The notes below the pieces were generated by a model. The model was not told the DNA's origin. It ran no database searches and worked only from the letters and a program-made list of their open reading frames with translations. From contig JBCBBT010000031.1 in NCBI GenBank assembly GCA_038531315.1, positions 1 through 38,805 of the forward strand: DNA of 38,805 nucleotides, in the 5' to 3' direction. Made by a program: the position numbers and the translations under genes. This document shows, piece after piece, positions 34,140 to 38,805 of this stretch. How positions within the stretch are numbered: position 1 is the first letter of the stretch; each line of letters opens with the position of its first letter. The DNA comes from JAJFFW01 sp038531315 (GTDB lineage: Bacteria > Pseudomonadota > Alphaproteobacteria > Caulobacterales > Parvularculaceae).

Positions 34140-35144
34140 TCACCGGTCAATGCGCACAATTCTCATGAACCGCTCGCCGTCATCTTCAAGGATTATGTTG
34201 ATGGGTAAGGTTACGGAAATTTTGTCGCCATCATGGGGTTGCGCCGCGACTTCCATCGTCGTGGCGGCGCTGAAGCGACCATCTTCCAAAGCGGCGAACT
34301 CAAGGTCCGTGATTTTATGACTGACCCATTGGAAGTTCTCTTTCCGGCTGGCGAGCCATCGCGTGATCTCTTCGCGTCCTCTCAGGACGCCGTCTCCGGC
34401 GGCGCTAAAGGTCGTGTCGCCCGCCGCAACAAGGCCATGGAAAGCCGCATCGGGGTGCAGGACATCGTCAATCCTCTCATAGGCGCTGTCGAGACGGTCT
34501 GTGACGCCGAGATAGTAGGCGATGGCGCTGCGCGCGCGATTGCGCTCAAAGCTGGGGCGAAACGTCTGGCCGGCGATTTCATCTCCCAAATTCGACTTCA
34601 TATCCGTGAGGCGAAAGGCGCCGTCTTTGTCGCGCGCGGCTTCAAAAGTGTAGGCCGAATTTCCTGTTGTGACGACGCCGTCCGGCTTCGAAATTTGATA
34701 AACAAAATCCGCGTCAATCCGATAGCGGCGGTCGCCCAGCGCCGTGACGGACACGGCATTCAAGTGATGGGCATGCGGATTTTCAGGAATGGCGCCAAAC
34801 GCCGCCAAAATCTGATCGCTGCCGTCAAGGGAGACCGCTTCCATCCGCAACGTCACATCTGGCGCAAAGACGGTCTTAAAATAAGGCAAGACCTTTGTGC
34901 GATCGGGCGCCTCGAACAGGCCCCACCATTGATACAACAGGGATTCAGCAAAGTTTCGATCGCTGGAGACGAAAGCAGCCTCGCGCGGCGCGGTGCCGTC
35001 CAGGGCGGGCGTCGTCGTCTGTTCGTCGGTGACGCCGCATCCCGTCAGCCAACCTGCGCCGATTACAACAACCGTCGCCGATATCGTGCGCGCCCAATAC
35101 GCAAGGCCCCAATCAGTTCTTTTGGCAAGTGTTGTAACGTTCAT
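34140..35144 (-). CDS. Exported tandem SnoaL/NTF2-fold lipoprotein (copy 5)
   Basis: A 334-residue lipoprotein: an N-terminal hydrophobic segment ends in LTGC (Cys36). The start at 35144 is set by AAGGAG seven bases upstream; the open frame extending to 35495 crosses the BVMO start and is not used. Two SnoaL-like domains follow: the first with 'WWGLFEAPDRTKVLPYFKTV' and 'PENPHAHHLNAVSV', the second with 'DRLDSAYERIDDVLHPDAAF' and 'GREEITRWLASRKENFQWVS'. Export makes it different from copies 1-4. It is convergent with the PQQ dehydrogenase gene (32 bp apart) and divergent from the BVMO gene. Its reaction is unknown; it may act on the periplasmic product of the dehydrogenase. Confidence 0.8.
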   Translation of the reverse strand: MNVTTLAKRTDWGLAYWARTISATVVVIGAGWLTGCGVTDEQTTTPALDGTAPREAAFVSSDRNFAESLLYQWWGLFEAPDRTKVLPYFKTVFAPDVTLRMEAVSLDGSDQILAAFGAIPENPHAHHLNAVSVTALGDRRYRIDADFVYQISKPDGVVTTGNSAYTFEAARDKDGAFRLTDMKSNLGDEIAGQTFRPSFERNRARSAIAYYLGVTDRLDSAYERIDDVLHPDAAFHGLVAAGDTTFSAAGDGVLRGREEITRWLASRKENFQWVSHKITDLEFAALEDGRFSAATTMEVAAQPHDGDKISVTLPINIILEDDGERFMRIVRIDR

Positions 35145-35162
35145 GCAGCGGCTCCTTGACTG

Positions 35163-35215
35163 TAGAAAGAGGAATGTCTGTATACTAAACAAAAATGAGA
35201 GTATTTCAATATACG
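35163..35215. promoter_or_regulatory. AT-rich divergent promoter region between the SnoaL lipoprotein and BVMO genes
   Basis: The 144-bp region 35145-35288 is unusually AT-rich for this window. It contains GTATAC, the inverted pair ATACT...AGTAT and a following ATATACG. These are plausible promoter or operator parts for both flanking genes, but no repeated site elsewhere supports a specific regulator. Confidence 0.3.
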
Positions 35216-35288
35216 ACGATTGGTAAACGGATGAAAAGAGTTTTAACGCGCTTGTCGAGTTAGACGGCGCGCAATTGGAGGCTATCTG

Positions 35289-37211
35289 ATGGGGTCTGTT
35301 GAAACAGTTGCGCAGCGCTCTGCGGAATGGGACGAGAGTCTGGTCCGTAACGCCGTGAACGAGGCGAATGTCGGCGTTCTTCGGGTGGCGCTCTATCATG
35401 AAACCAAAGACCCGAAACTCGCGGCGATCCCGGCGATTGAATGGCCGATCCGCGGCGGCGCCCTTATGGCCTTTAGCATTCCGAGAGAAGATCACGACTA
35501 CGTCCGTGAAAAGGCAATCGACTATCTCTTGAGCGGCAAGCGGCCGGCGCCGCCGCCGACCCGGGAAGAATCGGCGGCGCTGATGAAAATGTTCACGGGC
35601 AAAGACCAGAGCGCTGAAGCGGTCGACTATGGCTATGAAGAACTGGCTTTTGAGGTAATTCCGCGCGATGCGACGTGGTCAAAAAAGCCGTCATCGCAGG
35701 TTCTTGACAATTTCTCCGTGACGATTGTCGGCGCAGGCTTCAGCGCAATCGCCGCCGCGATCCAGCTTGATCGGCTGGGCATAAAGTGGCGCATTATTGA
35801 GCGCCATCCGGATCTCGGCGGGACCTGGCATATCAACAATTACCCCGAAGCGCGGGTCGACGTTTCGACATTTCTTTATCAGTACAAGTTCGAAAAGAAC
35901 TATCCGTGGGAAAGCTTCTACGCACCGCGCGATGAGCTTCAAAAATACGCAAACTTTATCGTTGATAAGTATAATTTGCGTGACAGGATGACGTTCAACA
36001 CAAAGCTGACCGAGGCAGCCTGGGACGAAGAGAGCCATCGTTGGAATATTGTCATTCAAAATCAGGATGGCGATCTGGAACAAATTTCCAGTAATGCGAT
36101 TATTAGCGCCAGCGGCTTGTTCAATACGCCGAAGCTGCCGGACATTCCGGGCATCAAGAATTATCAAGGGAAAATGTTCCACACGACCGCGTGGGATCAC
36201 GATTTTGATTACACGGGCAAGCGTGTTGCGCTGATCGGGACCGGCTCGACGGGGCTGCAGCTTGCGCGCGGCGTCGCTGAACGCGCGGGGCGCCTGACGG
36301 TTTTTCAGCGTACGGCGAGCTGGGTGACGCCGGTGAAGGGCTACAGATCGAAGATCTCAGACGGTAAGCGCTGGCTCCTCGATAACATGCCGGGATATAA
36401 TAACTGGTTTGTGTACCTCAATTATTACGCTGAACTGCAGATGCAGGACTTTCAGGAGGTTGATCCCGACTGGGTGGCGTCAGGCGGGCGCGTCAACGAG
36501 AAGAATGCGATTTTCACCGAAGCGCTGAAATCGCTGATCCGTCAGAAAGTCGGCGACCGGGACGATCTTTATGAGAAGCTTGTTCCCGATGTCGTGCCCA
36601 TGGCGCGCCGGCTCGTCATCGACAATGACTGGTATGAGACGGTCCAACGCGAAAACGTGACGCTGGAAACAGGCGGCATTGCGGAAATCACCGAAAGCGG
36701 CATCCGTACGAAGGACGGCGTTGAGCATCCGTTTGACCTGATCGTGTTGAGCGCTGGGTTTGACGTCTCGCGGTATCTCTTGCCGGCGGACTATCGGGGC
36801 GTTGACGGCGTCACCCTCGGTGATCTTTGGGACAAAGATGGCGCGCGCGCCTTTAAGGGGATCACGCTGCCGGGCTTTCCAAACTTTTTCATGATGTACG
36901 GACCCAATGGCCAGGCGAGAATTGGTTCGTTCCACTCATGGGCGGAGAATTTTTCCCGGTACATTGCGGGATTGCTTGTCCATGCGTTGGAGAAGGGCGG
37001 GGACGCCATCGTTGTGTCCCGCAAAGCGTACGACGACTACAATGGGGCGATGGATGAAGCCATGAAAGGCCTTTTGTGGGAAACAGAAACCGGCAATGGC
37101 TATTACGTCAATAAACATGGTCGTTCCGGCGTTAATATGCCGTGGTCGGTGCATCATTTTTATTCGATGATCAAAGACATCGATCCTGAAAACTACGAAG
37201 TCATCGGGTAG
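35289..37211 (+). CDS. Flavin-containing Baeyer-Villiger monooxygenase, HAPMO-like
   Basis: A 640-residue type I Baeyer-Villiger monooxygenase. The FAD-binding motif is 'VGAGFSAIAAAIQL' (148-153 GAGFSA), the BVMO fingerprint is YQGKMFHTTAWD (292-303, with Tyr for the usual Phe), and the NADPH-binding motif is GTGSTG (317-322). About 140 residues precede the FAD domain, as in 4-hydroxyacetophenone monooxygenase, which is also about 640 residues. The reaction is insertion of one oxygen next to a carbonyl, turning a ketone into an ester or lactone. TTGGAGG precedes the ATG. It is followed after 10 bp by the acyl-CoA synthetase gene, so the two form an operon. Confidence 0.93.
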   Translation: MGSVETVAQRSAEWDESLVRNAVNEANVGVLRVALYHETKDPKLAAIPAIEWPIRGGALMAFSIPREDHDYVREKAIDYLLSGKRPAPPPTREESAALMKMFTGKDQSAEAVDYGYEELAFEVIPRDATWSKKPSSQVLDNFSVTIVGAGFSAIAAAIQLDRLGIKWRIIERHPDLGGTWHINNYPEARVDVSTFLYQYKFEKNYPWESFYAPRDELQKYANFIVDKYNLRDRMTFNTKLTEAAWDEESHRWNIVIQNQDGDLEQISSNAIISASGLFNTPKLPDIPGIKNYQGKMFHTTAWDHDFDYTGKRVALIGTGSTGLQLARGVAERAGRLTVFQRTASWVTPVKGYRSKISDGKRWLLDNMPGYNNWFVYLNYYAELQMQDFQEVDPDWVASGGRVNEKNAIFTEALKSLIRQKVGDRDDLYEKLVPDVVPMARRLVIDNDWYETVQRENVTLETGGIAEITESGIRTKDGVEHPFDLIVLSAGFDVSRYLLPADYRGVDGVTLGDLWDKDGARAFKGITLPGFPNFFMMYGPNGQARIGSFHSWAENFSRYIAGLLVHALEKGGDAIVVSRKAYDDYNGAMDEAMKGLLWETETGNGYYVNKHGRSGVNMPWSVHHFYSMIKDIDPENYEVIG

Positions 37212-37221
37212 GCGCATCGCG

Positions 37222-38764
37222 ATGGCCTCGTCACACCCCCAAGCTGAGAGTGATGACCCGCGGCGCGGTCACCATCCGGCGGCGCATGCCCGCGCAACGC
37301 CGAACGCCCCCGCGTGCATTACGGCTCAGACGGGCGCAGTGACGACCTATCGGGACCTTGACGCCGCTTCCAATCAGTCCGCGCATCTGTTTCGCGCGCG
37401 CGGGCTTAAACCCGGCGACGCAATCGTTCTGTTTTGCCAAAACGATCCCCTCTATTATGAGTTGGTTTGGGGCGCGCACCGGGCCGGTCTTTATTATGTG
37501 CCCGTCAGCTGGCACTCAAAGCCGGAAGAGATTGCGTACATTATTGAAAATGCCGGCGCCAAAGCGTTTATCGCCTCGGCGCGTTTTTCCACGGTCGCTC
37601 AACAAACGCTGCAACTAATCGCTTCAGATATCTTGGCGTTTTCTCTATTCGCCGACATTGATCGATTTGAGCGGTTTGAAGAGGTTCGCGCCGACTTGCC
37701 GCAGACCCCGATTGAGGATGAGACAGCGGGCCGTGAAATGCTCTACACGTCGGGCACCACGGGCCGGCCAAAGGGCGTTAAATTTCCTCTGAGCGATGCG
37801 CCCATTGATTATGCGCCGGCTGCTGACCTTTTTTATCAGGCGGAAGGCTATCGGCCTGGCGCCGTCATTTTGGCGCCCGGGCCGGCCTATCATGCATCGC
37901 CGTTGCTTGCGACGCTCGCCGCACACCGCTTCGGCGCCGCCATAGTCATTGTCGATAAATTCGACGCAGAAGAAATGCTGCGCTTTATCGAAGACTATCG
38001 CGTGACCCATATTGCATGCGTCCCGGCGCATTTTGTCCGCCTTTTGAAATTGCCGGACGATGTGCGAGGCAAATATGATATTTCATCGGTGCAGTGGATC
38101 GTTCACACCGCGGCCCCGTGCCCCGTCGATGTCAAGCACGCGATTATCGACTGGTTCGGTCCAATCGTCCTTGAGGTCTATAGCGGAACGGAACGCGTTG
38201 GCGGCTCGCTGATCCGGTGCGAAGACTGGCTCCAACGTCCGGGCTCAATCGGCAAGGCGCCAAATGGCGCTGCACATGTGGTCGATGAAGCGTCGTGGGA
38301 AGAATTGCCGGCCGGTGAGACCGGGGTCATCTACTTTGAGACAAACGAAGATTTTTCCTATCACGGCGATGCGGAGAAAACGAAATCGATGATATCGCCG
38401 CAAGGATGGAAGACGCTCGGCGACATCGGACACATAGACGCCGACGGTTACATTTACCTCACCGATNNNNNNNNNNGAAAATCGATTGATCACCCATCCA
38501 AAGGTTGCGGATGTGGCTGTTTTCGGCATTCCGAATGAAGCCTTTGGCGAGGAAGTCAAAGCGATGGTTCAGTTGGCGGCCGGTGTGGCGCCGGCGGCAT
38601 CCGTCGCGCAGGAGCTGATCGACTACTGCAAGGATGTGCTCGCATCTTATAAGTGCCCGCGGTCCGTGGATTTTGTCGACCGGTTGCCGCGCGAGGACAA
38701 TGGCAAAATCTACAAGAAAAGACTGCTGTCGCAATATCAGCCGTCGAGTGCGCCGCCGCGTTAA
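37222..38764 (+). CDS. AMP-binding acyl-CoA synthetase, interrupted by an assembly gap
   Basis: An ANL-superfamily acyl-CoA ligase of about 510 residues. The AMP/phosphate motif is 'MLYTSGTTGRPKGVKFPL' and the adenylation region is 'VLEVYSGTERVGGSL'. The frame reads up to 'GYIYLTD', is broken by ten N (38467-38476), and resumes in another frame with 'ENRLITHPKVADVAVFGIPN'. The missing part is exactly the hinge motif, normally RKxxMIISGGVNIYPxE, so the frame change reflects a gap of unknown true length and not a real frameshift. The catalytic Lys is present in 'DNGKIYKKRLL'. It probably activates the acid released after ester hydrolysis. Starts 10 bp after the BVMO stop. Confidence 0.88.
38467..38476. 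other. Assembly gap (10 N)
   Basis: Ten consecutive N inside the acyl-CoA synthetase gene. Judging by the conserved hinge motif missing here, about 45-55 bases are absent, so the run is a placeholder. Confidence 0.95.
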
Positions 38765-38790
38765 CTGGCATTCCGCAATTCTATCGTCCG

Positions 38791-38805
38791 AAGGGGGATG
38801 ACATG
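38791..38805 (+). promoter_or_regulatory. Ribosome binding site and start codon of the next gene
   Basis: AAGGGGG followed by ATGACATG at the very end of the window suggests a further gene starting at 38798 or 38803 in the same operon as the BVMO and acyl-CoA synthetase. Its coding sequence lies outside the window. Confidence 0.5.

Noticed and set aside
35145..35495. Long N-terminal extension of the SnoaL lipoprotein
   Set aside because: It would overlap the start of the BVMO gene and bury the lipoprotein signal; a strong AAGGAG fixes the start at 35144.
1..38805. tRNA, rRNA, IS element or phage genes
   Set aside because: No cloverleaf, rRNA signature, transposase, integrase or terminal inverted repeats were recognised on either strand.

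Overview
The window looks like chromosomal DNA, roughly 60% GC, from an aerobic, probably marine or aquatic alphaproteobacterium (inference: a Hyphomonadaceae/Parvularculaceae- or sphingomonad-like relative). The reasons are two TonB-dependent receptors of the 'IVVTAEKREE' type, a TolC-type export operon, PQQ and Baeyer-Villiger oxidation genes, and dense accessory catabolic gene sets. No rRNA, tRNA, CRISPR array, transposase or integrase was recognised. A 10-base run of N at 38467-38476 marks an assembly gap inside the last gene.

Region 1 (2-7136, + strand) is an export operon. It holds the 3' end of a large Ig-like surface protein, a TolC-like outer-membrane lipoprotein, a periplasmic adaptor, a GAF-domain/adaptor fusion, and a PqqD-like/M50 metalloprotease/adaptor fusion. 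No ABC ATPase, RND or MFS pump is encoded among them, so this is a non-canonical secretion or surface-display machine and the best candidate in the window for an undescribed system.

Region 2 (7169-24359, both strands) is a compact catabolic locus: a sodium:solute symporter, a TonB receptor, an SDR, an HpsN-like HisD-family dehydrogenase, a LacI regulator, a HAD-like protein lacking its motif I aspartates, an alpha/beta hydrolase, a MetE-like zinc protein, an HpcH/HpaI aldolase, a lactonase-type amidohydrolase, a bicupin, and four SnoaL/NTF2-fold proteins. Seven copies of a palindrome related to TTGCATTCGAAGTACA, one of them the perfect ATTGCATTCGAATGCAAT, sit in the promoter regions of the locus. 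They define a single regulon whose likely repressor is the LacI protein encoded inside it. The substrate is unknown.

Region 3 (24596-26171) carries two secreted proteins of unknown function.

Region 4 (26493-38764) is a second catabolic set: a lipoprotein serine hydrolase of the beta-lactamase/esterase family, a double-TetR regulator, a TonB receptor, a quinohemoprotein alcohol dehydrogenase, an exported SnoaL-type lipoprotein, a HAPMO-like Baeyer-Villiger monooxygenase and an acyl-CoA synthetase. Together they suggest the order alcohol, ketone, ester, acid, acyl-CoA (inference).
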